Below are positions 1 through 12,099 of a DNA stretch of 64,000 bases, one piece after another. The stretch spans positions 23,374,116 through 23,438,115 of the forward strand of contig NC_092801.1 of NCBI RefSeq assembly GCF_918797505.1, given 5' to 3'. The position numbers were made by a program, and so were the translations under genes. Source of the stretch: Bemisia tabaci. Its lineage: Eukaryota > Arthropoda > Insecta > Hemiptera > Aleyrodidae. Each line of letters begins with the position of its first letter. Position 1 is the stretch's first letter. The notes under the pieces are model-generated. The model was not told the origin of the DNA. It saw nothing but the letters and a program-made list of their open reading frames with translations, and did no database searches.

Positions 1-76
1 CTTCAAAAGGAACCACGCCCACTTTTACATTGCTTCTTATGCAGCTTCGACGAGCACACCCCATATTTCTCACCCG

Positions 77-110
77 CACATAGGTCTGTTTGGTAGAAAT
101 ACGTCCAATT
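77..110. repeat. Family J hairpin fragment
   Basis: Only the right arm is present, ending in TGGTAGAAATACGTCCAATT, the same arm as in the full copies at 14463, 38176 and 42185. I see no gene or other structure in the rest of 1-630. Confidence 0.55.
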
Positions 111-635
111 GATAGCAGGATCTTTCTCTTGGATTACTTTAATGATGCATGCGCGCATTGCAATTCTGTATTTTTTTAAATTTTGAATGGGCCTGTTGCA
201 AGATACGGGGATTTGGGAATTGATATATTTAAGTCCAATCGAAAATTTCACGAAAAGAACGATGGTACTATTGAAAAGTCTTGAACTCACCTCTACACTT
301 CGAAAGAAGCTGTTTTAGAAACTGACCCATTCAAAACCATCACTTTTACGCGAGAATGGGCCCGGCACATTCGTGACGTCACAGTACCAGATCTGGACGA
401 GTGTATACCGAATCCATTCCCGCGCAAAAACGATCGTTTTGAAAATACGGATTTTGGAGCGGGTTTAAGTCGCTGTTTTGGAGGTTTCTGGTGGTCGGAA
501 AACTGCGAAAAAATTCCTGTTACACCAGGATCCTTAGTTCTTTCGATACAAGCAATAAAAAAATTAAGCCAACCGCCCTTTTTATCATTTTTCGTAATGT
601 TTCTCACCTGATTTTCCCACTGTGGAAAAAAAAAC

Positions 636-1045
636 ACATTGGATCTAGAGTCCAGACTCTTAAAAACATCGACAAGAAAAAGTACTCTTGATTCAATTAG
701 AATCTAGTTTAAATCAAGAACCAAGCCTCTTAATTTGAGCGGATTTCCTTTTGATTTAAGCAAAAATCCGATTGAATCAAAAGTACTTTTTCTTGTCAAT
801 GTTTTCAAGAGTCTGGACTCTAGATCCAATGTGTTTTTTTTCCCTTGGTGTTTTAGACTCTTAAAAACATCGAAAAGAAAAAGTACTCTTGATTCAATTA
901 GAATCTAGTTTAAATCAAGAACCAAGCCTCTTAATTTGAGCGGATTTCCTTTTGATATAAGCAAAAATCCGATTGAATCAAAAGTACTTTTTCTTGTCAA
1001 TGTTTTCAAGAGTCTGGACTCTAGATCCAATGTGTTATTTTTTCC
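636..1045. repeat. Family K: tandem pair of fold-back repeats
   Basis: Two head-to-tail copies lie about 201 bp apart. Each is an inverted repeat whose arms read ATTGGATCTAGAGTCCAGAC / GTCTGGACTCTAGATCCAAT, around an inner pair AAAAAGTACTCTTGATTCAA / TTGAATCAAAAGTACTTTTT. The copies differ by only a few substitutions, so the duplication looks recent. Confidence 0.8.
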
Positions 1046-1676
1046 AGTGCACCATTTTCCTTTCTCCCCTCGGTGTTTTAGTCTCAAAATATCCCGAAAC
1101 TTTGCAGCAGGAATGGGTGTATTTCCCGATGAACGTTATCTGTATCCCAAAAGGCAACGATGCATGTAAGGCAGCGTTGCAGAGGCCCGCCAAGCGTGAA
1201 GTCGAGAAAATTAAGTGTTAGTCGGAGATTTGATCTTATTCACGGCTACATCTGAATCCGAACTTTCCGGCGAAAGTTCTCGTTTGCATTTAAACCAACT
1301 TCGAACCGGCGAATTTATATCACGCCACGCTAGCTAGGTGCCTCGGATAAAAGGAATTATCCGATGAACACTTAATCTGCTCGTTGATGGGGCTTTGATC
1401 ACGGTGATAGCGGCGTAAAATTCTCCAATTTCATTTTGAAGTTCCAGCTAGTCAAAGTGATCGGCTCTCACTTTACCACCGGGGATGCGATTCGAAACTT
1501 CGGTGGAATTCCTCCCCTCGCAGTGAGGAATTCATTAATGTAACGATCCTTTCAGAACTCCTTCTGAAGATTCGTGGATGAATGTGGGGTTTTAATTTCC
1601 ACTTCGTCTTAAGATAAGATTTCTTACGGATGCCTTTCTTGCCATTGCAGCAATGCAAATGGGTGAAATGAGGACT
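1046..1676. other. No gene or recognised repeat seen
   Basis: This is AT-rich single-copy-looking sequence. Short open frames exist on both strands, but none has flanking splice signals or coding-like composition. Confidence 0.4.
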
Positions 1677-2133
1677 GCTTAAGTTGATTCGATGGACGCT
1701 ATTTTTTGTGTAAGAACGACGTACGATATATCGCATCGATTAATCCTATTTTATTTTTAGCTACTTGTCATTTTTCCCGAATTTTGAGATTGCAATTCTG
1801 TTGTCAGAAAACGAAAGAATTATTTTACCGATTTAGACAAACGAATTCAACGTAATAAAAGTGTGTTTTTTTAGAGGAAACATATCGCATTCGATACTGA
1901 TATCGAAACTGCACTCGAATGTAAGATTTTCTCTCTAAAAAACCACGCCTTTTCCTTTAATACGTTGTATTTGTTTGTCAAAATTGGTAAGTGAATTCTT
2001 TCGTCTCCTGACAACAGAATTGCGATCTCAAAATTCGAGAAAAATAACGAGTAGCTGAAAAAATGGAACTAATCCATGCGATGCATGCATGTCGTTTTGA
2101 CACAAATATGTCGTCTATTGAATCATCTTAAAG
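1677..2133. mobile_element. Family B palindromic MITE, copy 1
   Basis: A roughly 450-bp fold-back. The left arm carries GATTCGATGGACGC, CGATATATCGCATCGATTA and CAACGTAATAAAAGTGTG. These return inverted in the right arm, around a centre near 1905-1920 containing GATATCGAAACTGCACTCGA. Other copies are at 17521 and 42451. No transposase frame is present, so it is non-autonomous. Confidence 0.75.
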
Positions 2134-2574
2134 TGAATTTTTAGTGGAGGTTAAGCCCACTCAGTGGGAATTTATTTCACATACCGTTATCCTTCTTTTA
2201 TACGACAGTATACTCACAAATAATCACGACAGCCGATCAGCAGCGTTTGAAGTTGATCTAGTCTCCGAACGTCATTTCTAATTCGTTGCTTGACAGTACC
2301 TCTAAATGGAAATGCCTATGCAAATGAGCCAATCAAGAACCAAAAATTACATGCTTCGGTTAACTTGCGCTCTTAACTTCGACGAACCGCGCTGTTTGTT
2401 CAAAACCACAAGTTGCCGAAAAGCAAAGTGGACGACCTTTCTTGAATCGTTGGCCTTGTTGACAGATTTTGCGCTTTGAAAATTAGACGCAGAAATTATG
2501 GTCTGGTCAATTCCTTTCAGTGACAAAGCCAGGAGGTAGGGCACAGGAGGTCTAGCACGCTCCCGTCCGTTCGG

Positions 2575-2640
2575 TGACCGCACTGTGTTTGGCGCAATGC
2601 GTGAAGTATTCCTGCAGTCTTGCAGGCGCTTGTATGCTTT
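2575..2640 (+). repeat. Family S fragment
   Basis: Contains GCGCAATGCGTGAAGTATTC followed by CTGCAGTCTTGCAGGCGC. The same motif recurs at 19100-19235, 25636-25770, 54805-54930 and inside the hAT-like element at 59666-61847. Confidence 0.6.
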
Positions 2641-2679
2641 TCGCACGACCAGCGAGCGACCGCGACCTCAAGTTTAGTA

Positions 2680-2934
2680 CTGCCATACTAAGAAAGAACG
2701 CCTTATGAAAATTTAGGAGTTACCAAATTTTTCCAGGTAAATTATTCGCTCTTGAGGAATGTTATAAAAAAATTCTCGTCGAGATTCAGATGATTTTAAA
2801 TAAATAACATAACAAATTCTCTGGAAAAATTGTAAGAAAACTATTCATGAGGTTTCCTAAAAATTGAAACTGTATATTGAAGCAAATTTTACAACACTTA
2901 TAGGCTAATACGGCGTTCTTCTCAAGCATGATAG
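2680..2934. mobile_element. Family A MITE, copy 1
   Basis: A diverged copy: CTGCCATACTAAGAAAGAAC at the left, and TACGGCGTTCTTCTCAAGCA at the right in inverted orientation. It has the usual length of about 250 bp and no coding capacity. Confidence 0.75.
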
Positions 2935-3219
2935 AGTATTTCCATTTGAGCAACTATACCTGGCCTTTCCGTCAGTAATAAACAAGGAACAAACTAAGAC
3001 ACTTCGTCGTACATCCTCTCTCCATTTTGTGTGGAAAATTATTGAGGTAACGGAATTTTCGAGAATTCACTCTTAAAAAAATACGAGTAGGTATTCATAT
3101 TATTAATATATCAATAGTAATATAGCAACAGTTGTAATAGTAAAAAAAAAACTGGTGTCATTTTTGTGGTTTATCAAAAAAGCTGATCCTCCTATTACAC
3201 GACTGAGCGCAGCTAGCGT

Positions 3220-3381
3220 ATTGGCAGATCCAGCAAAGTGGCAACGTCGTCTTTATTCCATTTAAACCTATGTAAATGTATCGATTCTTGGAGGGATCAG
3301 GTGCTCCGACAAGAATCGATTATTTAGCATAGGTTTAAATGAAGGAAATCCAGTGTTGCCAAATCGCTGAATCCACCTCTG
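3220..3381. mobile_element. Family E MITE with 9-bp target duplication, copy 1
   Basis: The terminal inverted repeats read ATTGGCAGATCCAGCAAAGT and, on the other strand, a matching AGAGGTGGATTCAGCGATTT. The element lies between perfect direct repeats AGCTAGCGT at 3211-3219 and 3382-3390. A 9-bp duplication is typical of Mutator-like (MULE) elements. The interior has ATCGATTCTTGG / ATCGATTATTTAGC on opposite sides. Confidence 0.8.
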
Positions 3382-3899
3382 AGCTAGCGTCACGGCAAAA
3401 ACAGCCAGAATGATTTTCGAAGCTCAGTATTTCGGTCCGATCTCATTTAGGACCGGAAAGTTTGATGAAAATTTGTTTTCGGTGGAAACTCGGGGCATCA
3501 AAAAGACTAGTCACATGAAATTAAACCTCGACTTTTCCACGCTTTCAAAAGGTTCAAAGGGAGTCTGCTCATTTAATTCAGCCGGAATTTTTGAGTAATT
3601 TTAGACTAATTCTGAAGGTAGAAAATATTTCGTCCGGGCTTAATTGAAACGGAAATATGAAGCAGCGCAAATGAGACCCCACTGATTGAAACACGGACTC
3701 ATTCATCGATAATTAAGGCGGTCTCTCCATGAATGAAGTTTTACCGGGTTTGCCACACTTGGCGGAAAATATCAGTCGTTCGAGTACGGAAATGGAACAT
3801 TCGACCTGATACGACTTCAAGCAATCTGGTTTATGTTTCCTCCTCAAAATTTCCTGCAGAGCACAATTCGCACAACAGGAACTACTAAAATAATAAAAG

Positions 3900-4151
3900 G
3901 AATGCATTTTGCAAAAAGGAACCAAGAGTATTCAATGTCGCTAAGATTGTGCAACTTTCTTTACCCTGCAAATCTAAACTGATCATCTATACAAATTTTA
4001 TCTTTATCCTCAATATACTATGAATTCAAGAGGCAAATTATCCTTGTAAATATGATTTTGTTCATTATTTCAGAAATTTTTTTGCAGAGAATGTATGTTG
4101 CACGATCCTAGCAACATTGGAATCCTCTTAGTTCCTTTTTTCCAAAACGCA
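3900..4151. mobile_element. Family V palindromic MITE, copy 1
   Basis: The left end GCATTTTGCAAAAAGGAACC pairs with a right end reading TAGTTCCTTTTTTCCAAAAC. A second, interrupted copy lies at 21817-22674. Confidence 0.65.
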
Positions 4152-4228
4152 CACTCTGGGAGTGCATTTGCATCGAATTTCAGTTCCTCCATAAGTGCAA
4201 TATTATATCGTCGATCAAATACGCATTC

Positions 4229-4377
4229 ATTGCCGAATGGACTACATTTTACAATAAGGAACCACTATCTCTGGCTCTCGCATAAAATCACATATCTGGA
4301 TAAGCAAACCAATGGCATGTTATTGTTCCTAAAATGGGCCAGAAATAGTGGTTCCTCATTGCATAATGTAATCCAAA
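4229..4377. mobile_element. Family U MITE related to V
   Basis: The arms read TACAATAAGGAACCACTATC and, inverted, GAAATAGTGGTTCCTCATTG. They resemble the ends of family V. A half copy is at 45255-45352. Confidence 0.55.
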
Positions 4378-4379
4378 TT

Positions 4380-5177
4380 AGAGTGCTCGTATAAAACGAA
4401 CCTATTATTTGATAATTAGAAGAAAAATTATATATTATATTGCCAGTGATGCAGAAACAGTGGAAAGAGTTTTACCTCTATTCCTCAATGCCAATGATCA
4501 TTTCGCGCCTAAGCGCATCATCGGAACGTAAATACCGAAATCATAACGCGTTGAGGAAACGCCTGTCACAATTATAAAAAATTAAAAAAATGTTTAAAAA
4601 CATTTTTCGCACAATATGCGTGAAATTTTCGGGAATTTTCTTATTTTCAACTCTTCCAACTTGAATCCTAAAATTTTTGTTTGGGGTTGTGTCTTATTAT
4701 TTTGAACCAAACGATACATCGAACCACTATCAAATACGATCTACTAAAGTCCTGGTCTTTTTAAAAATTACCTCTCATAACGTTTAGCCAATCTATGTGC
4801 TTCAATCCTCATTAAATGATTTTACATAATGCTCGGCTACACCCAGCCCAATCGTCCGATTCCAATCCGCGAAGTTTTTAATCTCCGAAGATGAAGTTAT
4901 CGAATTCGCGAGAGCGTTACGTCACAGAGAAAACGCGGTGGGAATCGGCTGGATCCGAAGCTAAATCGAGGTTCCGGGGATTAAGGCAGTGTAAATAAAA
5001 TCGCGTGTGGCGAGTGGTTTTGATCCGATCCGGTGGTTGGTCGTCCACGCGTCCTCACCCGAACCCCATAATCTGTCGCTAATCTGTGGCTGAGTGGGAG
5101 AGCTAGTCTTTCTGCGTCGTAGCTCTCATTTCAGAGACGATATTTTCTAGGGACACCGACAATCTGAGCGATATCAT
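4380..5177. other. No gene seen; partly single-copy sequence
   Basis: 4850-5170 is more GC-balanced and CpG-containing than its surroundings and shows no repeat partner in the window. It could be conserved non-coding DNA. No open frame here is bounded by convincing splice sites. Confidence 0.35.
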
Positions 5178-5320
5178 CGGCGGGCTGATTCTTGGAATTG
5201 ATAGATAAAGCAATAAATAGAGAAATTTAAGGAGTATAGAGCGATCCAACTGGTTGAAATAGGTGGTTCTTAAAGACCAAGGGAGAAAATGGTAGACTTA
5301 CTAAAGGGTCTCTCTCCTTT
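5178..5320. repeat. Family Q MITE, left half only
   Basis: Contains GGCGGGCTGATTCTTGGAAT, GAGCGATCCAACTGGTTGAA and AGGGAGAAAATGGTAGAC, matching the left half of the full copies at 47932 and 51747. Confidence 0.65.
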
Positions 5321-5633
5321 CATGAATTTTCGTCGATTTACCCACGGGAAAGCGCAACTACATGTCAATGTTACCGAATTTTCCCTCGAAAATTTCATTT
5401 TGACCGGGAAAAATTTGGGCATTTCTGACTGAATATTTCACCGATTTTTCCACTGGTCTCGTGTAAAAATCAAGCAAATTTAGGACGGAGATTCTCCAGG
5501 TATATTCTGGTAAAAATTGAATTGTTTGAGTCAATTTTGCAACCTTAGAATGGAGTTACGTCCCTTCGTCCGGGAGACGACGTTTAATGCCCATAAAATG
5601 TGGCATTTGTATTGACTATCGCACCAGCGAGTC

Positions 5634-6251
5634 AATGGAGATGTTGCATGTGTGAGGGATTTGCGATTTGACCATTGACTCTTATATAAAAGTTCGCGAG
5701 AAACACGATGGTGCCACTGGTTTTCTCTGAAATCAACTCCCAAACTCAAAAACAGCTCTCAAGTTGAGGCCAAAATGAAGAGGATATCCCACCCTATCCT
5801 GCGGGTCGATTGTTGAATCGTTATCGATTGAACTCGATCGATAAATCCCTATCTTAGCAATGCTTTTTATCGATCAAGGTCATTCGATAACGATTCAACA
5901 ATCGGCCCGCTGAGAGTCCACCTCTACATAAAAAAAAACTCTCCATGCAAAGATAGGGAGCAAATACATTAGCAGTGATGCCGTGATTTCAGTTTTGGAG
6001 TCCCAAAATAAATTGGCAGCTCTGTCAATGTATTTGCTCCCTATCTTTGCATGGAGAGTTTGTCTTGATCTAGAGGTGGAATGTTAGGATAGCGTGGGAT
6101 ATCCCTCCATTTTGGCCTCAACTTGGGAGCTTTTTTTGAGCTTGGAAGTTGATTTCAGAGAAAACCAGTGGCACCATCGTGTCTCTCGCGAACTTTTACA
6201 TAAGAATCAATAGTCAAATTGCAAATTCCTCACACGTGCAACATCTCCATT
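5634..6251. mobile_element. Family G palindromic MITE, copy 1, with nested hairpin
   Basis: The ends are AATGGAGATGTTGCATGTGT and its complement. Inner arm motifs GCAAATACATTAGCAG / AATGTATTTGCTCCCTATCT fold back around about 5990. Relative to copies at 23393 and 34757 the left arm is interrupted by a separate palindrome (5801-5910). Confidence 0.8.
5801..5910. mobile_element. Family Z small palindrome nested in G
   Basis: A 110-bp inverted repeat with arms GCGGGTCGATTGTTGAATCG and CGATTCAACAATCGGCCCGC. It sits inside the motif CTATCCTGAGAGTCCACC that is continuous in the other G copies, so it is a later insertion. Confidence 0.7.
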
Positions 6252-6512
6252 GATAGACAAAGCAATTGACATTGAAGATTTAAGGAGTATAGAGCGATCC
6301 AATCGGTTGAAATAGTTTGTTCTTAAAGACTAAGGGAGAAAATGGTGGACTAACTAAAGGGTCTCTCGTGGGTTGCCGTGAGTTAGTGTACTACCTACCT
6401 TCGTTGTCCTTTGCAACCACCCGCTCCCGCACCAATATGATCCTTCCATATCCCTGTTGTCTTCTTTGTCTATAGCTTTGTATATCAATTTCAAGAATCA
6501 GCCCGCCCGGGT
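6252..6512. mobile_element. Family Q MITE, copy 2
   Basis: Starts immediately at the end of the G element and runs to AATTTCAAGAATCAGCCCGC. It contains both Q arms (GGAGTATAGAGCGATCCAAT and, inverted, ATATGATCCTTCCATATCCC). Confidence 0.7.
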
Positions 6513-6614
6513 GAGGCAAAATTTATAGTCTGAGATATCACCGCTATTTTTTGCCCAATGATGATTGAAGAGCACCTTATCGAGCATAAAATTCGCCAAA
6601 TTGTTAATATTTAT

Positions 6615-6682
6615 GCTGAAAGGAACTATGTTACACGCAAAACCTATGCACATAGTTCCTTTTACCATAAATACGTCCAATT
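6615..6682. repeat. Family J hairpin, degenerate copy
   Basis: AGGAACTATGTTACACGC opposite GCACATAGTTCCTTTTACCA, ending AATACGTCCAATT. The usual GGCTCATG segments are lost. Confidence 0.55.
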
Positions 6683-7089
6683 ATGATCGATGAATGTCGC
6701 GAAGAGCTCGGGGCCAGTATAGTAGAGAAACCACACTGATATCTCCTGTATATTGTAAGAGTGGCTATTAAAGTCACTTTCAGAAGTCAACGCTTAGATT
6801 CTCCATACGGTGATAAATAACAAATAAGTTTAGCAATTGAAAGTTTTTGCATCTATCAGTGCTATGATGTAGACCGAAGGCAATTTTTTTGGCCAAAACG
6901 TCATTTGTACAAGCGCGCTAACCACTCGTATTTTCATATTTATTTGATTCATAGTTGGATGAATTTAAGCAACAAGGACCCGCTCAAACTAATAGACATA
7001 AAGAAATGCCTATGTGCAATTATTTACAACTGTTAGAACATAAAGACCATTTCGAGGATTGACAAATGCAATCAGCAAATGGTACCTTA

Positions 7090-7113
7090 CAACCGCCGCC
7101 CCCCCCCCCCCCC
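7090..7113. repeat. Poly(C) tract
   Basis: A run of about 17 C residues. The length may be unstable or misassembled. Confidence 0.8.
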
Positions 7114-7135
7114 GTCACTGTGCCAGGGAAGAGAA

Positions 7136-7388
7136 CTGCCGTGCTAAGGAAGAACGCCGTATGAGCCTTTAGGCGTTGCTAAATTTTCTTTGATAAAACA
7201 CAAATTTTCTGGTCAACTTATGAATATTTTTCTTCTACTTTTTTAGATAATTTTGTTTGCAATTTCAGCTAAAGTTCCCGAAAATTTCAAGGAAAAATAT
7301 TCATAACATTCCTTAAAAATAAAATTTTTATTGAAGGAAATTTTGCAACTCTCGAATGCTCATACGGCGTTCTTCCTTAGCACGGCAG
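7136..7388. mobile_element. Family A MITE, copy 2
   Basis: Well preserved: CTGCCGTGCTAAGGAAGAAC at the left and TACGGCGTTCTTCCTTAGCA at the right. Confidence 0.85.
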
Positions 7389-8398
7389 AGTAGAAAAGCA
7401 ATCTGCGTGTAGGGTTGCCTCTTTAAAGACCTGTAAGTAGAATTACGATTTTTGTTTTAGAATAAAATCAGTGTCGGAATTTTCGCAGTACAAAAACGAC
7501 GTGCACGGTTCACGATAAGGACAATAATGTGTTGAAAAACTCGAATGAATAAAAGAAACGCGAGCAATTCCTGGTATTTAGCGAGTTAAGTGATCATTTA
7601 AACGACATTCGTTAATGTTTTTGCTCGGTTCGGAGCGAAAATTTGAAATTAAGGCTGTTACCCATGTCAATTGAGCTCAAAAGTACGGAAGCATTCATTT
7701 GCGTGGGAATGCCTTTGATCGCTGAGATCCGACCCATTGTGTACAGAAGTGGAGCCCTGCTCTGTTTGAAGAGCGTGTGACATTCAGTGACTTTGTACCT
7801 GCACCGTAGATAAACTGTTTTGTTGGTGTCGTTGCCAAGTTCAAATGAAAATTTTCCTGCTTTCCCTTTGGAGCGTATTTTTTATCAAACACTCATTCGA
7901 AGTCTGACAACCCGTCTTGTTGGGGTAAGTAATTAAACTCTGAATTAATCAAGCTCATCAAGGGGATGTATTTCACTTCAAACGCATCAAGACTCATTGA
8001 ATTTGAGACGGTGGCATGACATGTGTCGAACGTGCATGGATATCAAATTTTGACGTGCGTAAAAGCATCATACCAGGTGAAAATTTGGAAGTTAGAATGA
8101 AAGTTATTTCCGCATATAATAATTGAGGGGCTTGGAGGACTAGACGCGTAAGTGCGATTTTTTTTTTAAAAAAATTGAGATATTAAACGTTTCTACGGAT
8201 CTGCTGGATGTTTCCTTGGAAGTTTAAAACTACCTAGTGCGACACCAAATAATAATAAAAAAAAAATGATTCAAGCGAAATTAGTCTTAGTGCATACTCT
8301 GTGAAAAATTCGCTCCCTAATGCCAAATTTATAAGCATCAGAAAGCCAATTTGAACTTTCTGTCCACCATAAAGATCCATGTGATTTCGAAGCTTCAC
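7389..8398. other. No gene or clear repeat seen
   Basis: AT-rich. The minus-strand open frame at 7695-7892 has no splice context or recognisable composition. Confidence 0.35.
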
Positions 8399-9365
8399 AC
8401 CGAAGAAAAATCTCGGCGTTTTTACCAAGGTCCGTTGGTACCTTTACCATCTCACTTTTTTTTAACAATGGACCACTAGATAAGGTACGAATTTCAGCAT
8501 TCTGATACATGTTTCTTAACAAAAATTTTACGTAAAACACGATGCACACAACGAAAATTACCGAAATTAACTCCTTACGAAGATATTTAATGATTCTTAA
8601 TGCGTGAATTCAAACCACCCGCTCATGAAAACTCAATGCTCTACGTGATTCACATCGCGCACCAAACGTTTATCATGACAGTCTCTGCGATATAAAAATC
8701 TGGCAACCTCAATATTGACGCTTTGGCTCAGTTATAGCAAATTGCTAATATTTTGAACAACACATGATGGGAAATGAACATTGCTCGATTGAGAAGCTTG
8801 TTGAAACCGTTGTAGTGGGCGATTTGACTCACGTAGAGTTTTGAGTTTCTTGTGAGCGGCAGTTCAAATTCCTCGTAATCAATGTGAAATGAAAACGTTA
8901 ATATCTTCGTTAGGAGTTGGTTTCCGTAATTTTCGTTGTGTGAATCGTTTTTTACGTGAAATTCTGGTTAAGAAACATGTATCAGAGCTCTTAAATTCGT
9001 ACCTTGTCTAGTGGTCCATTATTGGTAATTTTACAAAGACAGACTGGTAAGCTTACCTAAAAACCGGTATTATTACTGTTTTTTTTTCAGGTAAGAATAC
9101 CACTTTTATTGGTACCTAATCAATTCCCGGTAACTTTGCGATGTTATCTCGGTAATTCTACCACAGTCGATAAAAAATATTGGCGTTTTTACTGGGGTCC
9201 AGTAAAATTACCGAGAGTCAATAATTTTACCGAGATTTCTCGGTAAAATTACCAATTCCATAAATGGTAATTTTACCAAGAAAAAACTAGGATCAAATAA
9301 AACCCTGAATTTTTAGTAATTTTCCCCTCTTCTTAGTAAATACACCGATATTTTTTTTTTCAGTG
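8399..9365. mobile_element. Family L element, copy 1 (split by family M)
   Basis: The left part 8399-8466 begins CGAAGAAAAATCTCGGCGTT and the right part 9021-9365 ends in T-runs plus CAGTG. The uninterrupted copy at 31300-31712 shows the two parts were once contiguous. The interior repeats the theme GGTAATTTTACC many times on both strands. Confidence 0.8.
8467..9020. mobile_element. Family M palindromic element nested in L
   Basis: The ends read AATGGACCACTAGATAAGGT and ACCTTGTCTAGTGGTCCATT. The arms fold back over about 250 bp each, with shared inner motifs such as TCTACGTGATTCACATCGCG / GATTTGACTCACGTAGAG. A second copy is at 18227-18782. I could not define a target duplication. Confidence 0.8.
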
Positions 9366-10364
9366 CAAACATGTATTTCTCGAAGTAGCATAAACTGCAG
9401 TTATGTGGTTTGTCCTGCAATCACCTCAATCCGAGTTTGGATTATTCCCTAAAATTTTAAACGTTGACAACGCACGATTTAAAAAGTGAAACGTTGAAAC
9501 TGTCCTGGAATACTGTTTTTCTAAGATCTCCTCTGCAGAGTGTCCATCGAATATCCATAAAATGAGTCAACTAGATGGGTGGCTGCTGCGGATTTCGATG
9601 CAATTGCGCAATTTGCCGCAAAGCTGATTTTCGCTATTTCCTTCACGTTCCGAAAACTCATATCCATTTCTCAGTTTTATCATCCTTTCCGTTTTCATGA
9701 CTGACCCCGGATGCATGATGATTTCATGTACTTTCATCGCCCGCATCTATGCATTCTGCTTGGCTATCGGATTTCAAAGTCTTACTTTACTTTACTTGGA
9801 TCGCAAGTAAACAGGAATCGAGCAAATAAAGGGAATATGCAATTTATTAGACAAGTAAGTTTTAAATATTAATGTGGCATAAAATTGCAAACATTGCGCC
9901 TAAGAAAGCAAGGAGTTATCTTGGTTGTTGGTTTACTTTCCGTAATCACAAATCGAGGATAAATCAATAAACTTAGCAGTCTCTAAAAATTGGGGAAAAA
10001 AGTGAATATCGATGATCTTTCCTCGGGCTATTCACTGCGTTTCTCACAGATTGACCGATGCTGATATCAATTACTATTCCAAAAAGTTTTTTTTTCCCCC
10101 GAAGTAAATGGTCGAAGTTCGAAGTAAAAAATGGACAGATTCGTCGCTTGGCTGACAAAAGGGCGTAACTACAATTTGAGATGAGCCCGAAAAAGCATTG
10201 AGTCAGATATGGACAATAGGGCTCATCGTCGAGTGTATTTACGCGCTTATGTCAGGAAGGCTGCGGAATATAACAGTATTTTACATTATCTGCTACTCTC
10301 TGTTAGAAGATTTACCAGTCTTTTTACCATCTAGCTTATCTTTAACTGTCTATGGGAATTTCAC
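9366..10364. other. No gene or clear repeat seen
   Basis: Mixed AT-rich DNA with only short open frames. I found no partner repeat in the window. Confidence 0.35.
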
Positions 10365-10440
10365 CAAATCGTGTCAGGGAAATCAGGGAATCGTCAATTC
10401 ATGCGAAATTTCATTTTATAAATTCCGTGGCAACCCTGTA
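10365..10440. repeat. Family F right-end fragment
   Basis: GTGTCAGGGAAATCAGGGAAT followed by AAATTCCGTGGCAACCCTGT is the 3' end of family F only. Confidence 0.6.
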
Positions 10441-11034
10441 AGATCTATTTTTCCGCGGACGCCCATATTTGAAAAAAATATATAGTTTATAGTTTAAAAC
10501 TTTTATAAAATTATATTTATACAGAAATATAACAGTATAAAAGTTTGGCAACATTTATACTGAGCAGCGTCCATGTAATACGCCAATTTACTCGTCCAAC
10601 AGTGCCGGACGCACAGCATTCCCCGTGTCGACAATTGAATTTTAGCGAAGCACGAACGTTAAATGCAGGTCCATTTCACTTCCTTTGTGTTTCCTTTGTT
10701 TCTCCCTTTTTTCTCGGTTTTCAAACTTCCCAGCGTCAAAAGCGGCGACAACATCAAAGTGCTGAGAGCTTACCAATCAACACTTCTTCGTTTTCCCCTC
10801 TCGCTTGCTCCTTTGTCGTTAATCTTCGGGAAACGATCATACTCTCAAGATGATCACACTAAAATCAAACTTCCGCGGGGCGTATAAAAAGCTCGATTAT
10901 GTGCATCGTAAAATGTTCTTTATTTCCTCGCGATCCTGAAGCGACATGCTCGGTCAAGCAGTTTTTGATGGCTAACCCTCTTGGCTCTTACACAGCGTTT
11001 TCAGTTTTAAAGGTATTTTCACGCTTTCAGGTTT
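10441..11034. other. No recognised gene; possible single-copy DNA
   Basis: Open frames at 10545-10853 and 10663-10887 overlap each other and lack splice junctions or familiar domains. I do not call them genes. Confidence 0.3.
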
Positions 11035-11310
11035 AGGGTTGCCACGGTCAGAGAATACCGGAGAAAGCTGGAATTTTTTGTCAGGGAATTTTAAAAATTA
11101 AAGGATAACCTGGAACTATCTAGGAAAATGACGAAAGTGTGCGAGGAAAATTGTTAGGTCACCTTTCCCTGCTTTCCCAAATTGCCTTGACAATTCGAAC
11201 AACAGATTTGGCGTGGAAACCAGTTCAAATTACGTCTTTCAAATGTAATGTGTTAGGAAAATCAGGGAAATGTCACGGAAATTTATTTTCTAAATTCTGT
11301 GGCAACCCTG
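11035..11310. mobile_element. Family F MITE, copy 1
   Basis: AGGGTTGCCACGGTCAGAGA at the left end and TTCTGTGGCAACCCTG at the right. The interior is rich in GTCAGGGAAT, so the element is built largely from short CAGGGAAAT-type repeats. Confidence 0.8.
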
Positions 11311-11346
11311 TATTTTCCGTGAAAGCAAACTGTAGTCAGTTCAATA

Positions 11347-11604
11347 CTGCCGTGTTAAAGAAAAATGCCGTATGAACATTCGAGAGTTGCCAAATTTCTC
11401 TGGATAAAACATGGATTTTTGAAGAAAGTTATATATTTTTCCTTTAAATTTTCAGATTTCTGAGATTGAATTGCGAACAATACTCTCTGAAAAATTTGAC
11501 GAAAAATATTCACAATTTTTTTAATGAACCCGGTTTTTCTCGAAGGAAATATGGCAACGTCTGCACTCTGCAGGCTTGCACGGCGTTCTTCCTTAGCAAG
11601 GCAA
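11347..11604. mobile_element. Family A MITE, copy 3
   Basis: CTGCCGTGTTAAAGAAAAAT at the left; CACGGCGTTCTTCCTTAGCA at the right with a decayed terminus. Confidence 0.8.
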
Positions 11605-11936
11605 AACAGGTGATACTCCCATTACACGACAACCGTGTTTCTCATTTCGTGCGAAGCTTGTCTTTTGCTCTACTCGCATTTTTTTAAGGGGACTCCATCA
11701 AGTTTTTATCGGAATCTGCAGGCTTACGAGTTGTTAACACCAACGTTCGTTAGATCGACACTTACAACACAGCTGTAGACGAAGTCGTCAAATTTTGGGA
11801 GGCAGTAATCAATGGTACAACCCGAATGAATAAATTGGCAATCCGATCGCTGATTTTGATAAAAGTTGACAACCCTGTCAATAATCGTTTTTCTCAGTAC
11901 CTACAGATCGGTTCATCAGAAAATGAGACCATATAC

Positions 11937-12075
11937 GAGAACTGCGGGAGAATGAGTTAGGTTTCATCGGAGGATACATCTAAACTAACTTCGCGGTAGT
12001 GCGTGAGGTATCTTGAAAAGTGAAGGCGCGTTGCGGTGATCTGAGCGAACGCACAGACGATATGAGACAGAGACG
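11937..12075 (+). repeat. Family W dispersed repeat, copy 1
   Basis: GAGAATGAGTTAGGTTTCAT, AGGATACATCTAAACTAACT and GGTAGTGCGTGAGGTATC recur in order at 43119-43256, same orientation. No terminal inverted repeat is visible; class unknown. Confidence 0.7.
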
Positions 12076-12099
12076 TTTTATTGTCATCAAAGACCGGCG

